DNA of 64,000 bases from Dichotomocladium elegans (GCA_025716815.1 JAIXMN010000031.1:310001-374000); one strand, 5' to 3'; counted from the first letter of the stretch, positions 45,565 through 59,039 are shown. A program made the numbers and translations. Notes: generated by a model not told the origin, from the sequence alone.

Positions 45565-48500
45565 TCACCTGTTCTTCTCCTTGACTGCCTCCGGAACAGC
45601 TTCCGCATACCCCTCCTTGCGCATGCGCGTCTCAAGATTATCCATGTCCCTTCGAAGCTTGACCATCTTGCTCGTCGCCTTGGCCTTGCGCTGCGCGACA
45701 AGCGTCTTGATATCTTGTCCACTCGCTGCAGCCTTTTCCAGTTGAGCCCGCACCACTTGGTCGGTGGGCACGCGAATTTTCAAATGGTCATGGATCGCGC
45801 GCACGGTCCAGTTACCTGCTGCTGCTGCTGCGGCGGCGGCGGCGGGTTCCTACATGCATTGCAGTGGCGATATATATAGATATATATATATAAGTTTTTA
45901 GCATATATATCCATGCGCACAGAAGTGCATATATATACACATGACAATGGATCTCCTAATTTTTACTTCAACTCCCCACCACCTCCCCACCTAAAGCACA
46001 CACATTCACACACACACACACTTGCCTCTCCAGAAACATCGATCTCAGACGCCTTTACAAACGTCTTGATCTCATTCTTATAAAGCTGCAAAGGTTCAAG
46101 CAATGTCGCGTCGCTGCAGTAGATGTTAAACGGAAGTTCTTTGCTGGCACCGATCTGGTGGCCTTGGCGGAGCGACCGCGATGCGTGGATGATAGACAGA
46201 ACAACATCAAAGTGATCCTCGACCTGATCGTCCTTCAGGAGCTTAAAATCGTTGGCGTCAGGATATGAGGCGATCATCAAGGCCTTTGTCGCCGAACTGG
46301 ATTGCACCCGGTATCGGAGGTGGTGCCAGAGTTCCTAGCATGCCTTTCTTTAATCATCCTTCTCTCTTCTTTTTCTCTTTCTTACCTCGGTGACAAAGGG
46401 CATGAATGGATGCGCAAGTCGTAATGAAACATCCATACAAGCATGCAGGATATCCAGGGTTGCATTCTGTATATGTGTTTCGGGTTTTAAGGATCATTCC
46501 CCCCTCGCATGTGTAATGTACGCATATCCCCTTCTTTACCTTTTCTTGCGAGTCAGTCTCGCCATTGTTTAAAGTAGCCTTGGAGAATTCCACATATACG
46601 TCGCACACATCCTCAATGATGAATCGCCGGACGGCATCGGCCGCGTCGTGGAGTCGATAACTCGCAAATCCATCCTGCACCTTTGTGATCGTGTCCGCCA
46701 TGCGTGAGAGGATGAAGCGATTGACAAGAGACAGCTTTGTCGGATCCACCGTCCTCAATGACATCAGATCGCCCTTGACATATCCGTCCTTTTCAAACCG
46801 GCCAAACCCAAATTTGAACAGGTTCCAGAGTTTATTGCAAAAATGGGACGTCTGCACCACCGTGGATATGTCGAGGTTGATCTGCCGGTTCTGCTGGGTA
46901 TAGGCAATCAGAGCAAATCTCAGCGCATCGGTGCCGCATGCTGCGATCCCCGAAGGGTATTCTTCGTCAAGATTCTTGATGCTCCTATCAGACCAAGTTG
47001 ATACGAACTAAGCCGAACGTCTTGCGAATATCACCCACCATCTAACTTACTTTTCAATTTCCTTTGCAGGCAAGTTGCTATTCTTAATGTTCGATTTAAG
47101 CGTCTCTAAATCCACACCCTCAATAACATGGAGTGGATCAATCACGTTGCCCAGAGATTTTGACATTTTGCGACCCTGCGCATCTCGGATCTAAGCAGCC
47201 CAACCGTAAGTCATCCACTCCCATATTATATCCACTCCACCTTCTTTTACCATGGCATGCAAGAAAATATTCTCAAAAGGAGCTTGCTTGGTAAAATAAT
47301 TTGCGAGCATTGCCATCCGCGCGACCCAAAAGAACAAAATGTCATATCCAGTTTCCATGACCTGCAATGGATACCGGGCCTAATATGCATGGCGTGTCAG
47401 AATATTAGAAGTTCGTTTTATCTCCCCTCCCATCCTCTTTTTTACCGGGGTTGCTTTGTTGGAATCGCCGGTCCAACCAAGGGCCGAAAGAGGTAGCAGT
47501 CCAGCAGAGAACCATGTGTCCAGTACATCCTCATCCTACATAGATGAGCGTGAGATCCCTGAATAAAAAAACAAGAATCGGTATTTTTCTCACCTTCACA
47601 AGCCTATATTCTGTGTTTTCCGGCAAACCGTGTTTTTTCAATACATCCTTTGCCTCCTCATGTGCACTAGCTTCATCGAGAGCAACAACCCACATGTCTT
47701 TGAAATTTGGAAAGGAAATGGTTTAGAAATGATAAAACACCACCGTTCTGTCTTTTACCTTCGCTATCCTGGTGAGGTACCTTGACCTGGTAAGCAGGAA
47801 TTTCGTGGCCCCACCACAACTGCCGAGATATACACCAATCTTGGATATTATCTAATTATGAGAACGTACAACAGGAAACTTAGTGCCATGAGATTCAGAC
47901 CATTTTTTTATGCTAATCCGCCATTGCGTACCTAGCCAGCGATACCATTCTTTTGTATGGCTCTTGGGATGGATTTGCATCGTCCCATCCTCCACTTGCT
48001 TTCGTGGCCCCTTGGCAAGCTCAGCACATCGCACATACCTAGAAAATGTATCAACCTAATAGGAAGCGATCTCTCTCTTGACTGACTTACCACTGAGGCT
48101 GGATAAGGGGTTCGATGACATCGCCCGATCGAGAGCATGTGGCCACTCGCATCGCATGCTTGTCATCCCTTCCTTCATAATAGCCCAGTTGATCTAGTTT
48201 ATCAATCACCATGCTTCGCAGATCAAATCGATCTGTGCCCTGAACAGAATGACAAGTCAATAATTTTTGAGACTCTCTCTGCTGTGACCCCCTCCATACA
48301 TTATAACCTGGATATTACCTTCCATTCCGGGATGCCCGCATTTTCATTAAGTTTTCCCAATTTGTCAAAGATACTGATCACCGGTAGACCGTGGCGTCGG
48401 GCACAGGCGTAATCGTTGGGATCGTGTGCAGGTGTAATCTTATTTTTTATTTGTTTATTTAATCTATTCATTACCAGAGGGGGGAATAAGTGCGTGCATA

Positions 48501-49799
48501 TTCAACATACCTTGACTACTCCGGTACCAAATTCCATATCGACCAATTGGTCATCGCAAATAATCGGCAGTTCTGTTTTGTGAATCGGGTGGAGTACATA
48601 TTTCCCGTGCAGACTCTTTTTTACATGCGTAAGCAAGATGTTTTGTCGATGCCATGGTTGTATCACAGTGAAGGGATGAATGGGGGCGGGGAAGAGCGGC
48701 AGATAGCTGTTTTACCTTGTATCGGTTATCATCTGGATGCACTGCCACAGCACAATCACCGAGCATGGTCTCGATGCGCGTAGTCGAGACAATGAGTTTC
48801 TGAACCCCGTCCGCATCAGGATTTACCACGGGATAGGCGAATTGATGAAGCACACCAAACTCAACCCTGAAAGGAAAGAAGCGTGTCCCGTCCCATATGA
48901 ATACACACATTGTGTCGACCCCTCCCGCTCCGCCTTCAAACCACTTACCCTTCCGGTCTTCCAGGGAGAGGCAGAAGCGTTTTGCCTTCCACCTCCTTGT
49001 ACTCGACCTACACTTTTCTGTCGTTGTGAGTAAGCTAATTCTCGACAATTTCCGGCCATGTGTTGCGATCTGACTGAAAAGCCAGGAAAGAACACACACT
49101 CACTTCAATATCCGAAATCACGGTTTCTAGGGCACAACACCAATTCACAAGCCGAGTATCCCGATAAATCAGGCCGTCCTTGTAAAGCTGCAGAAAGGCC
49201 CGCTCGACAGCCTCGTAGCGGGGCTTGTCCATGGTGAAGAAGACCTTGTCCCAGTCGACAGAGGCGCCCATCCTGCGCATCTGGTTGAGGATACGGTCGC
49301 CGTATTTTTGGCGCCATGCCCAAACCTCCTCAACAAACGCGTCCCGGCCAAGATCATGGCGCGTCAGCCCCCGTTCGCGCATGAGCATCTTCTCGACCAC
49401 ACTCTGCGTGCCGATGCCAGCATGATCGGTGCCGGGGATCCAATGGACCGAGCGGCCGGCCATGCGATAGTAGCGAGCCAGACAGTCTTCGATGCTCAGC
49501 GTGAGCGCATGCCCAATATGCAACGAGCCGGTGACATTCGGCGGAGGCGTAATGAGTGTATAAGGCTGCCGATGCGTCGCCTTTGCCGTCATGGGGTCAA
49601 TTGCGCCATCCGGCCGGAAGTAGCCCTCCTTCTCCCACCACTCGTACCAGCCCTCCTCGACCTTCTTGGCTTCGTAAGTCGGAAGAAACGGTTTCTGAGG
49701 CGCATGGGACGACGCAGGCCGCAGAAGAGGAAGGCAATGTCGCGCATGAACCGCCGCCCGGTGGCGATGGAAGAACGTAGATCGAAATGATGCGTACAT
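45565..49799 (-). CDS. VAS1: Valyl-tRNA synthetase, probably mitochondrial
   Basis: Class I aminoacyl-tRNA synthetase that charges tRNA-Val. Many exons. The N terminus [21 protein letters not shown] is rich in Arg, His and Ser without acids, a typical mitochondrial presequence. Then come the catalytic core [17 protein letters not shown] (HIGH motif), [13 protein letters not shown] and, near 47113-47190, [17 protein letters not shown] (KMSKS). The anticodon-binding helical domain and a terminal coiled coil ([19 protein letters not shown]) close the protein, as in bacterial/mitochondrial ValRS that need the C-terminal arm. The core begins right after the presequence, with no long eukaryotic N-terminal extension and no nearby in-frame Met for a shorter form. 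It may be mitochondrial only, or dual-targeted. Confidence 0.92.
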
Positions 49800-50158
49800 G
49801 TCAAAACACACACACACCTCGTTCGCAGCACTCCTCCCGCACCCCCGCGCTTTACGGATGAAGGCTTTTTGGGGGGAGAGGACGTTGGAACGCGGGGGCG
49901 GAGGGGGGGTGCATGGACAGTCACTACGAGAGGGTTCAAGCCAAAAAGTTTCAACGCTGATTTGTTTTTTTTTTCCTTCAAAATTGTACACACTAAAATT
50001 TTTAATACGAATTAAAAAAAGGGGGGTGGGAAAGGAAAGAGAGAGAGAGAGAGAGAGAGAGCGAAAAGAGGAAGGGGGTTGTGGAAAGTGTGTGAAAGAG
50101 AGAGAAAGAGAAAAAAAATAAAGAGCAAAGCAAGGAAATAAAAAAAAAGGGAAGAGTT
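49800..50158. other. Intergenic region with GA microsatellite
   Basis: Purine-rich spacer with a (GA)n tract (50037-50062) and a second AG-rich run (50095-50115); probably promoter of the valyl-tRNA synthetase (left) and 3' flank of the Bni4-like gene (right). Confidence 0.6.
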
Positions 50159-52018
50159 TTACAAAAAGAAGTGAGTGTATTGGCGGCTTTCGACATGAAC
50201 TTCCATGTCCGTGAGCTTGTATTCATTGAGTTCTTGCTTGATCTTCATGGCCATGACAGGCGTCATCTTTTGGCAGGTGGCATTGGCGTCGCATCGACGA
50301 TCGTACTCCGAAGCTGCAAAGGTTTCATGGACCTGGATGGTAGGACAGAATTGGAGCTTACGATTTAGGTTTGTCATTGTATTTAAGGAGGATGTGGACG
50401 AGGCTGCAACAGCAGGCTTGAGGCGAGGCGAGCCGTGCAACGGCAACCCATAATGCAATCCGACCGCGGGCGGTGGGCCCATGGACTCGTCCCACTGGTT
50501 TGATGCGACGGAGGATGAGATCGACGATGTAGGCGACGGCAATGCTTCTGATCGACTCTTGATACGCGGTGACTCCCCTAATTAAAAAACATCAGCGCCT
50601 AATCACCCCCTCCCCTCCCCGTGCGCATGTGCATCAGATTATATTAATGCTAACCTTTGAAAACACTCCGCCGAATGGCCGCATCGGTTGTGTCAACCCT
50701 CAGGGCAGGTCGTTCATTCGGCGTAGTTTCTGCAGATGTCGCTGTCGCGGTTGCTGCTGCTGCTACTACTACTGACCGTCTGGTGGATGTGTCGATACCA
50801 TCCTGCTGGTGCTTTTGAAATAAGGATGCGAACGAGCGTCTGCGAGACGGTCTCGGCGTGGTTTGCTGGGCAGACGAGTCCCCGGACTCGTGGACCGTTG
50901 CTAGGGACAAATTCGAACCGGTGCTCTGGGAGGGTATCATTCCTAGGTTATCTTTTGACCGCAGGTGGCTCATGCTGAACACCTTGCGGAGCCGCTTTGA
51001 CAACGAAAGCTTGGTATTGACCGACATTTCAGACCGGATCGAGAAAGTCCCTGATGACACTGAGGTTATAGACGATCGGCGGCCAGAGTCAAGCGAAGGT
51101 GCCGGCGAAGGCATCGAGGAGGTCGTCGACGATAAAGACGGTGGTCGTTCCGATTGTTGTTGTTGTTGCCGTTCACGGCGAATATGCTGCTGCTGTTGCT
51201 GCTTTAGTAGTTGTGACGACCGATTCTGCCGATTGTACTGTTGCTGTTGCTGCTGCTGCTGTTGTTGGCGAATTGGAGTCGAAGATGACTTTTGGACTTG
51301 GATCCCAGCCGCTGATGATGAATGGTAGCTCGTTTCACTCGGTGTGCGCGGTCGCGATGAGCGAGAGGGTATGGGTCGTTGTTGATGTTGCCTAGGATCA
51401 TCATAGGTATACGTTGTCGTGTTGCCATAGTAGTAATACGGATTCGCGCTCGTGCTAGAAGCGCCGGTCGGATGATATTGTGGATGAGACCATTCAACAG
51501 GCCCGACGGAGGCGGCGGTAACGGCGGCGTTCGTGACGGGAAGGGCGGTGTTACTGGGAGCCATCATGACTTGTTGATATGACCACGCGTCCTGACGAGA
51601 CTGTATGTAACACCGATTATCAATCATTTAGTATGTATGTTCCACGCCAAGGAGTCAGAAAGAAGGAAATAAACAAATTGATTGAGAGAGAGAGAGAGAG
51701 AGGGAAAAAAAGGGGGTGGATTTAAAAATAACCCCAAATACCCATATATGGCAACTCATCCTGCCCTCTCGCTTTCTCTTGCTGAAACTATTATATATTA
51801 CTTGCCTGTTGGTCAGGTCGAAGTTTGCTGTTCATGTAGCTCGCTAGTGCCATACCGTCACCGCTATTTTTGCGGCTGCCGCTGCCGCTGCTGCTGCTGC
51901 TGCTGCTGTTCATACTACTGATGTTGCTGTTGCTGCTACTCTTGAGCGCGTGGTCCTGCTGCTGTTGCTGCTGTGCACGGAGGATGACTGGAGTTTGCTG
52001 TTGTACTAAGGCTGTCAT
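50159..52018 (-). CDS. Bni4-like protein with C-terminal PP1-docking region
   Basis: Three exons (52018-51806, 51600-50655, 50577-50159) give 525 residues. Most is disordered, with poly-Gln and poly-Ser. The last 70 residues form a conserved block: KLQF (RVxF-like), then HETFAASEYDRR, TCQKMTPVMAMKIKQELNEY and a VHVESRQYTHFF tail. This matches my recollection of the C-terminal block of fungal Bni4/Afr1 proteins, which bind protein phosphatase 1 (Glc7) at the bud neck or septum and help place chitin synthase. A middle segment (LSLSKRLRKVFSMSHLRSKD) may be a basic membrane-binding helix. Intron 1 (51805-51601) has a GC donor (gcaagt). Identity rests on the tail only. Confidence 0.65.
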
Positions 52019-55000
52019 ATTTTTTTATATTTCTAGTAGTTGAATATTCGGTCGTTGGGGGAACAGGATACGTTTGGTAAGGGAAGGGCCGTAAGGAGGA
52101 GATTGTACAGAATAATAAAAAGAAAAGAACGAGCGTACGATGAGTGAGTGAGCTTGCGCGCGCGCGAGGGAAAAGTGAGAGAGAGAAAAAACGACGGCTG
52201 TATGTACAGAATAGTATCAGGAATGGTCGAAGCAAAAATTTTGTCGTTATTAGGATGAAACAGTTGGAATGACGAGATGCATCAAGGTGAGCAGAGTAAG
52301 TGTACGCTCGTGCGAGCTATATGAAAACAAAAGGATTGTAAAGAAGAAGAAAAAAGAAGGGAAAAAATAAAAGACCTAAAAAGTGGAGATATCGTGAAAT
52401 CCCTAGTGATGGTTGCACACACCAATAAATTTTCACAAGTGGTGCATAAGTTACCTGGCTCCGCCTGAACGTCGTGTTCCCTTGCCAGATTTGCTTACTT
52501 TCCCAAAACAGGCGAACGCCAAAAAAGAGGATCGCTTGCACTGTTTGCTTCTCGCGTTCACTCACTCACTTTTTCATCAAGAATACCCGCGTTCATGCCA
52601 TATGCTCGGGTTAGTCCCAGTAGCTCACATAGTTTGCCTTTTTGTAAAATTCAGAAGAGAGCTCGCGCTCATATAATCTTTTACATTATCCGCTCCCCCA
52701 ACTTCAACGGGCTATATATTGCAACACACTGCCATTTTATAAGCTAATCATACCATATCCAAAAGGTGTCTCATCTGTTTCTAGCAGAAGAAGCGAATAT
52801 ATATGATATTGCTTACTGTACAATCAAGGCTTTGATTATTTGATTGCCGTCAAAAAGAGGAGGATCAGCAGTGTATGTATAAAAATGTGCGTGTGGATGT
52901 GTGTATCCGTCAATACATTACACACACACGCCAAAAGTATACTCTTGTACATACATGGCTCGGAACGCAACTATAGAATATAATACGCTCCTTCCCTTTT
53001 GTTTCTTTTGGATTGGGAAGGAGCTCGGCCGCCATATGCTGCAGTGGAACCCACCATTTTCCCGTCAGTCAGAAAACCTCTCCCCCCCCCATTCAAATAA
53101 GGCAATGATGGCCGCGGTAATGGATCAAAAGGGAAAGGAGGTTGGGGGTTTACCGGTTCGTTAGAGGGTGGATACCATCGTTACCTCATTGTGTAATTAC
53201 ATACGCTGTTTTGTGGCAAGGGAGATCAATTATTAGCGGGGGAGTAGTTCCATATTATGTATATACGCAAGGAGATGGTAACGGGTCACTGGGCTTGCGA
53301 CAGCGCTACATGGGTATCCTGCTTTTTTACAAAACTAACGACGGGCAATTCCTCGTTAGTTTTCTTTGTCAAGACAACTCAGGGGAGGACGAGCAAGCAG
53401 GGAATTGGGCTTTAGGACATATATGCATCCACGTGTAGATGCGATTATCGCCTACGTTCCGTTCTTCGAAACCAATTCATACGACCCCATTCGATCCTAG
53501 AACCAAAATGTGTATCCTTATGTCGATCTGAACGGAATGATACACCCCTTCTTGTTTTTTCCTCCTCCTCATTTTCCTTCTACGCAAAACCAGCTTCAAT
53601 CAATATCAAACGCTCTGGTGTTTAAGGATACCTCACACGTGAGCCTTGAAAATCGATGATAGAATATAAGAGAATGAAGATTCACTTTTTGCAAAAAGAA
53701 AAAGGAGAACGCACTGAAGTGCATGGTTTGCTAACTAGCATCTGTCGCTACTTCTATCAACGTCCCGCTCAAAGATATAGCTAGCAATAGCATCAGCAAT
53801 GATAAGCATTATTTTCTTATTGAGTTTAAATATTAAAAAAATAGTATAGTCTTGATTGGTGACACATGCACACGCAGTGAAATATTACATACGATTAAAA
53901 CCATTTGATTACAATAGAAGAAGAAGAAATGAGAAAAGGAAGGTTGAGCAAGCTGTATGATTTCTCTAAATCTCTCGTTTCATAAATGATGCATTAGTAA
54001 TGATAAACCTGCGTACAAGTGCAACAACGGGCAGAGACCCAAATGCTCCGCAGCTTTATACAGTAGTGGATGAGTTCTCTTTCTGTTTTTGACAGATGTC
54101 GCCCAGTTACTGTGCCTCTTTCCATCCGTTCTATATTCTGTTTTACGTAGGGAATTTATCCATACATTGCTCTATTTTCCATCTTAGTGCGTTTACTAGT
54201 AAGACAAGCCCGGTCAATACCTCAAGATACAACCTTAAAAGCAACTGTGGCAGGGATAAACTCTCATGATAAAATGAGCAAGCGACTGCTGACACGTACG
54301 TACAATGAATATTTGATCTGCTGTTCAGATGTGTATTTGAAGAAATTCTGTCCTTTTTACCGTAAAATGATTTAATTTTAGTGGTAATAGTAGCAGAGAA
54401 TCGACAATGTGATGATACTCATTTCGTGTGACATGGACTATAATTTGCGCGGCATGTTATATGATGCCCGTATCCACTCTCATGCTATTTATTATTCTCT
54501 TTCTCATCATTTAGCACTGAAAGTAGCCCTCTTTCTGGATCTTTGTCGAACCTATATACCGCCCTTCTGTCTATGTTGTATAATGATATATCTCGTAGAG
54601 GCGGTGCGCCGACCAGATACTCTGTGTTTATGACGTTCAAATATTAGAGCTCCAGAGTGAGTCAGGCAGGTACAGCGGGGCTGATATTCTACATACGCAG
54701 ACATGTATAAAATATATACATGATTATCAACTGCTCGTGAGGTTGTCCTTTAAAAAGATAAGGGAATCGGTGTCTGGGTAAGAAAAATCTTCTCGCTGGA
54801 CATATTCGCTTCTTCAACAATGACGGTGTCACATTAACTATTTCGGTAGTTATTTTACTTGCGTGATCGAGTAATTCAACATGGAATAAGGCGCCTTGAG
54901 AAAATGGTATCTTTCGCAACTCCACTACCCCCTCCCAGCAATGGTAATTCAACGGACCATCCGGTCCGCTCATTCATCCGCCCTTTCCTTTCTCTAAAGA

Positions 55001-56201
55001 AAACGTATTTTATCTACGGCTAGTCGCGAAAAAATAATAAAGGATGGGGAGAAACGCATGTAGCTTAAATAGTGCTAGCTGCAATGGAAGGAGCCATAAT
55101 AATAAAGAGGCGCATCCGTCTTCAATATTGGGAAAAGGTTTCATTCGGTGCCCCCACGCGACCGCTGTGCTACCAGCGCTGCTACCCATTTACAACCCGT
55201 GCTTGGTCGTGTAAAATTTGTCTTATCGAGCATCTTCTGGCGGAGAACAGGCCGGGCGGGGCAGGTGGGTAGCTTGTAGCTGGTACAATAGTCCGGAGCA
55301 GTAGATAAACATTTAGCACTAGGTCACGGAGTGAGGGGGGAGAGAAACATTTCTCATCATCTTTTTGAACCGTGAACATCTGGTTCACCTGTATGTACGA
55401 AGCTTCAACTAGGAGATCAATTATACCTTCTCCAGATTAGAGTGTACACCATTAAGCTGTACTAGGAGAACGATACGTGGTGCTGCTCGCTCTCTGAAAG
55501 GAGGAAATGCGTTGATTAAGTCAAAAAAATTGTCCGCTCATGATTTTACAACTATAATAAACGCATCGATCATGCTTTCCGGAAGAATAAGATGAATTGT
55601 AGGTACTCAGCATGTAAGAGAACAAGACCTCCTGTAACATGACGAGTCGAGTGAGCATCAAGACAAACTCCATTCCTGCGTGCATGCATGATGCTATTCT
55701 TTGAAAAGCGATTATCGTTTTTAGCGATGAGGGAAAGGGTCCTTGAAGCCCGGGTCCAAGGTTCCGCCCAAGTCCTTCTGATTAAGAAAGGACAAAGATT
55801 GAGTGAAATGAATATATGTTACAGTCGATGAGGATCCTGTATTTATGCACCAGAAACAAGACGTTGGATGACCCAGATCATAGAGGCCTGGTTATTTTGA
55901 CAGCTGATCGCTTCTATATGCGCGAGAAGAAAGACTAGCAAGCGAAGCTCCCTTTCTCTGTTGTTCTCTCCATCTCAGCAGCGAGTGTACAACGTTTCAC
56001 ATTCGAGGAAGGGGGGATGTCGCTATGCACGACGACAACCTCCCGTCCCCCAACATTATAAAGATTGGAACGCTTGTGTTCTCAATTCGAAACGACCCAC
56101 CCTCTTTCTTTCTGTTTCTTTTTCTCTATTGCTCTCTTCTCTCCTTCTCTCCACTTCTTGCTTGTTGCGACGACGATCATTATTCCTTTTCACTATTCAT
56201 C
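52019..56201. other. Gene-poor region of about 4.2 kb
   Basis: Only short open frames, AT-rich with scattered microsatellites. It includes the probable promoter of the Bni4-like gene at its left end (pyrimidine/GA tracts 52150-52200, 51680-51705 nearby). One minus-strand frame at 54689-54973 is listed separately. No rRNA, tRNA or transposon ends seen. Confidence 0.5.
54689..54973 (-). pseudogene. Possible SPOC-like gene fragment
   Basis: A 94-residue frame beginning MSGPDGPLNYHCWEGVVELR, with FSQGALFHVELLDHASK next. The W-x-G-x-(V/L) plus hydrophobic strand pattern is that of a SPOC domain start. The rest is not similar and no partner exons were found. It may be a relic or a first exon (donor gtaaaata after the HASK region). 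It echoes the SPOC-like gene at 16-18.7 kb. Confidence 0.3.
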
Positions 56202-57219
56202 ATGGTCCTCGTTTCCTATTTTCGACAGCCCCAGGACCTACCAACCCTTTGCACTATTGTTTTCTCCTCCCTTTGGGTCCAGCACCAAACCTCCAATAAA
56301 CAACTTCTCTGGGACGATTCTCGCCGGCTTGAGCTTCATACCTATTGTCAGTCCCTCCTCTCTTATCTCAACGTCTCTCCATCGGTCGTCTACACAAGGT
56401 AGATTTCAAAGAGGGGATAGGTTTCAGAATTCCACACCACACAGAAGACGCAAAGAGACAGGGCAAAGGGTTGGGGGAGGAGGAGGAGGAGGAGGAGGCA
56501 GAAGCAGGGATACTGAAGTGACCCGCATACATACAGCTTAATGTACGTGCAAAAGTACCTCGTATCCCTTCCTCCCACAATTCGGACAGACCAACTGGTG
56601 TATGGCTCCGAGCGAGGAATTTTCACCATCAGTCTCTTGCTGGCCTACAAGTTTGTCGAAGACTGTGGATCAGTTGACACCGTAAGTTTGTTGTGATTCA
56701 GCAACAACAACAACTACTCAGTACATAGCTATAAAAGGGACTTAGCCAGATGAGAAAAAAATACTACTTTAGAGGCTTTGGTCGCAGGTGTCCATGATCC
56801 CTGTGCCATCCTTGCGAAAGATGGAAATTGATTTCTTATGCCATGTGGATCACCGACTTCACGTGGACAAGGCTGAATTTGCGCGATGGGTAACGCAATG
56901 CAACGCGATATTTGATCAGTCCCTCTATCTCTGTTCATTATCTACGATTGACGGTGGATTGCATGACGCCTACTTTGTACCGCTCGATAAATCCCCATTC
57001 CTATATGCCTATCCTACCACGATTGTAGTCCAGGAACCTCAATGCCTCGTATACCCATGCTATTATGGTGGTAACGGATCGGGATGGTATCACAAGAGTC
57101 AATGGGACGATTTGTACCCGCTTGATTTCTCCGCTGCAACGACGGCAGTGCCTTTTGCACCAAACTTTTATCAACACCATCACTATTATTACCCAGCAAC
57201 AGCAGATATCATGCCATAA
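56202..57219 (+). CDS. Cyclin (PCL/Cyclin_N type)
   Basis: Regulatory subunit of a cyclin-dependent kinase. Three exons (56202-56398, 56537-56681, 56773-57219) sum to 262 residues. The cyclin fold begins LELHTYCQSLLSYLNVSPSV and continues with MYVQKYLVSLPPTIRTDQ and GIFTISLLLAYKFVEDCG, the helix 3 region where cyclins have the conserved A-x-K-F-x-(D/E). It ends with VSMIPVPSLRKMEIDFLCHV, a typical PCL/Pho80-type feature in which the helix reads L(R/N)xxExxFL. The C-terminal 100 residues are Tyr/His/Pro-rich and disordered. Which CDK it partners, and when, cannot be read from sequence. Confidence 0.8.
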
Positions 57220-57543
57220 TAGCTTCGACCTCTTTTCCTTCGCCTACCCAACTGTCCCTTCCCCAACTACATATAGTTACATAGTTCCTTCAACATCGAT
57301 CCCACATCTCTTGTATGTAAATATTCCAACTTTTCCTTTTCTTTCAAACGTTGTAGAAATAATAATGCTCTAGAGAAAAACGAACCAATATGTGTGTGAA
57401 TGGATTTGCTTGTGTGCGTATGGGTCATGTCGATTAGGTGATGTTGTGCTAGGTGTGTGTGTATGTCTGTGCATGTGAAACGCACAAGAGGGAGGATCCA
57501 GGATAATGCGAACGGGAGCGAAAAGAGATCGGGACCGGTCATT
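57220..57543. other. Convergent intergenic region
   Basis: Spacer between cyclin and RRS1 stops, with a GT-rich stretch (57450-57480). Nothing else seen. Confidence 0.6.
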
Positions 57544-58405
57544 TTATTTCTTGGAGGACGAGGTCTTCTTCTTCTTCTTCTTCTTATCGATGGGCTTAGT
57601 CTCCTCATCGAACTTGCCCTGGCTTGCAGTTGCCTTCTTGGCTGCAGCAATAGCAGCCTTGAGCTCGTCCTTCTTGAAATCACGGATCTGAGACTTGCCA
57701 GCCATCTTTGCTGCTGCTCCCTCTTCCTCATTGCGTCGCTGGCGCTTTTTGTTCTTCTCCACCCGCTCCTTCTTCTCTTCACGTCGCTTAGCATATTGGT
57801 CCTCCATCGGGTCAGCATTCTGGGGCACCTCGATAAGCCAATCGTCTGCCTTGTCCTTCTGACCACCAGCGTAACCCCACAAGGGAACGTATTTCTGCTT
57901 CTCCTCGTCCCATGCAAATCGCTCCCGCTTGCGATTCTGGATGCCCTTTGCCTTGGCAAACTTCTCCCATCGTGTGAGAGGCTTGTCCTTAGGCAACGGC
58001 TTCTCGCGTGGAAGTCTTGTCACTCGCTCCGGCAACTTGGCAAGCACACCCGTATCGGCTGATTCCGCAGGTAGCTTGAAGATCTCATTGATCAGAAGTT
58101 GAGTATTATCGCGCGTCAATTCTTTAATATAATCCTCGCAATCAGACCTAAAGTGAAAAAGATGACCTCAATTAGGAACGTGCTGGAGTACTGAAAGATT
58201 ATCTGAAGTAATCACTTTAATCTCTTCTCGTCGAACGCATTGGTGTCAAAGGCACTCAGTATATTGACGTCAAAATCGAGAGGGATCGCCTTCTCTACAG
58301 TAATAGGTTTGCTGATCCAATACAATTAGCGCCTTATCGAATTTTTTCTCAGTGCCCAACTTACAATTGAGCCTTGTGTGCTTCGAGGATCTCAGTAACG
58401 TCCAT
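57544..58405 (-). CDS. RRS1: Ribosome biogenesis regulatory protein RRS1
   Basis: Nucleolar assembly factor that, with Rpf2, brings the 5S RNP into the pre-60S ribosome. Three exons on the minus strand. Exon 1 starts MDVTEILEAHKAQ; exon 2 has KPITVEKAIPLDFDVNILSA; the last exon contains RRS1 signatures LPREKPLPKDKPLTRWEKFA, KGIQNRKRERFAWDE and KYVPLWGYAGG. The C terminus is a Lys/Arg-rich nucleolar signal with poly-Lys from a CTT/TTC run (57566-57588). Length, near 240 aa, is normal for fungi. Confidence 0.93.
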
Positions 58406-59039
58406 GATCGATTCAGTTATAGGCTGGGGAAAAGAAAATTCAAGCAAGTCGAAAAATACCGGCTTAAAAATTTTAATCGTCACAGCGGAAGACATCCAGG
58501 ACCAGACGGTGGGGACAACTGCTCTATGCATGAAAAGAAATACCCGTATCTTCTGATGAGAACATCGGCAGTAGCATTAAAGATGTATGCATTTAGATTG
58601 CATAACGATATTTTTAATACCTACTCACTTGTACATAGTTGCAATAGGCAAAGCTACTGTCCTAAATTCTTTTTCAATTTTTCCTTAGCAAACGTACTCC
58701 TCTCTCATCATAAAAATCAAAGTGATTGGTCTTTGAATCCGGCCTTCATCATGTGTGTTCTGTACTTCGATGATCTTTCTTTTGTATGAAACAGTTTGAT
58801 CTAGCTGCTGCATACTAGATCAGATGAGAAACAATAAACTTGCTTGCTCCTTTCGAGAATTCTGGCGAAACACCCAAATTGGGACATTTGTTGGCATTCG
58901 CTATAAAAGGCAGGAGGGTTAAATCAGGAGCTCTTTATATTGACAACAAAACAACAGCACGTTACTGAACACATTCTCTTTTCCTCGTTCTCCCTCATCC
59001 CTCTCTCTCTCTCTTTTTTTTTCTTACGGCAATAAGGAA
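58406..59039. other. Intergenic region between divergent genes
   Basis: Holds the promoters of RRS1 (left) and the PH/coiled-coil gene (right). A pyrimidine tract (58990-59022) precedes the right-hand ATG. Confidence 0.55.

Noticed and set aside
50037..50062. GA repeat as a possible transposon end
   Set aside because: Simple microsatellite; no flanking repeats or coding remnants.
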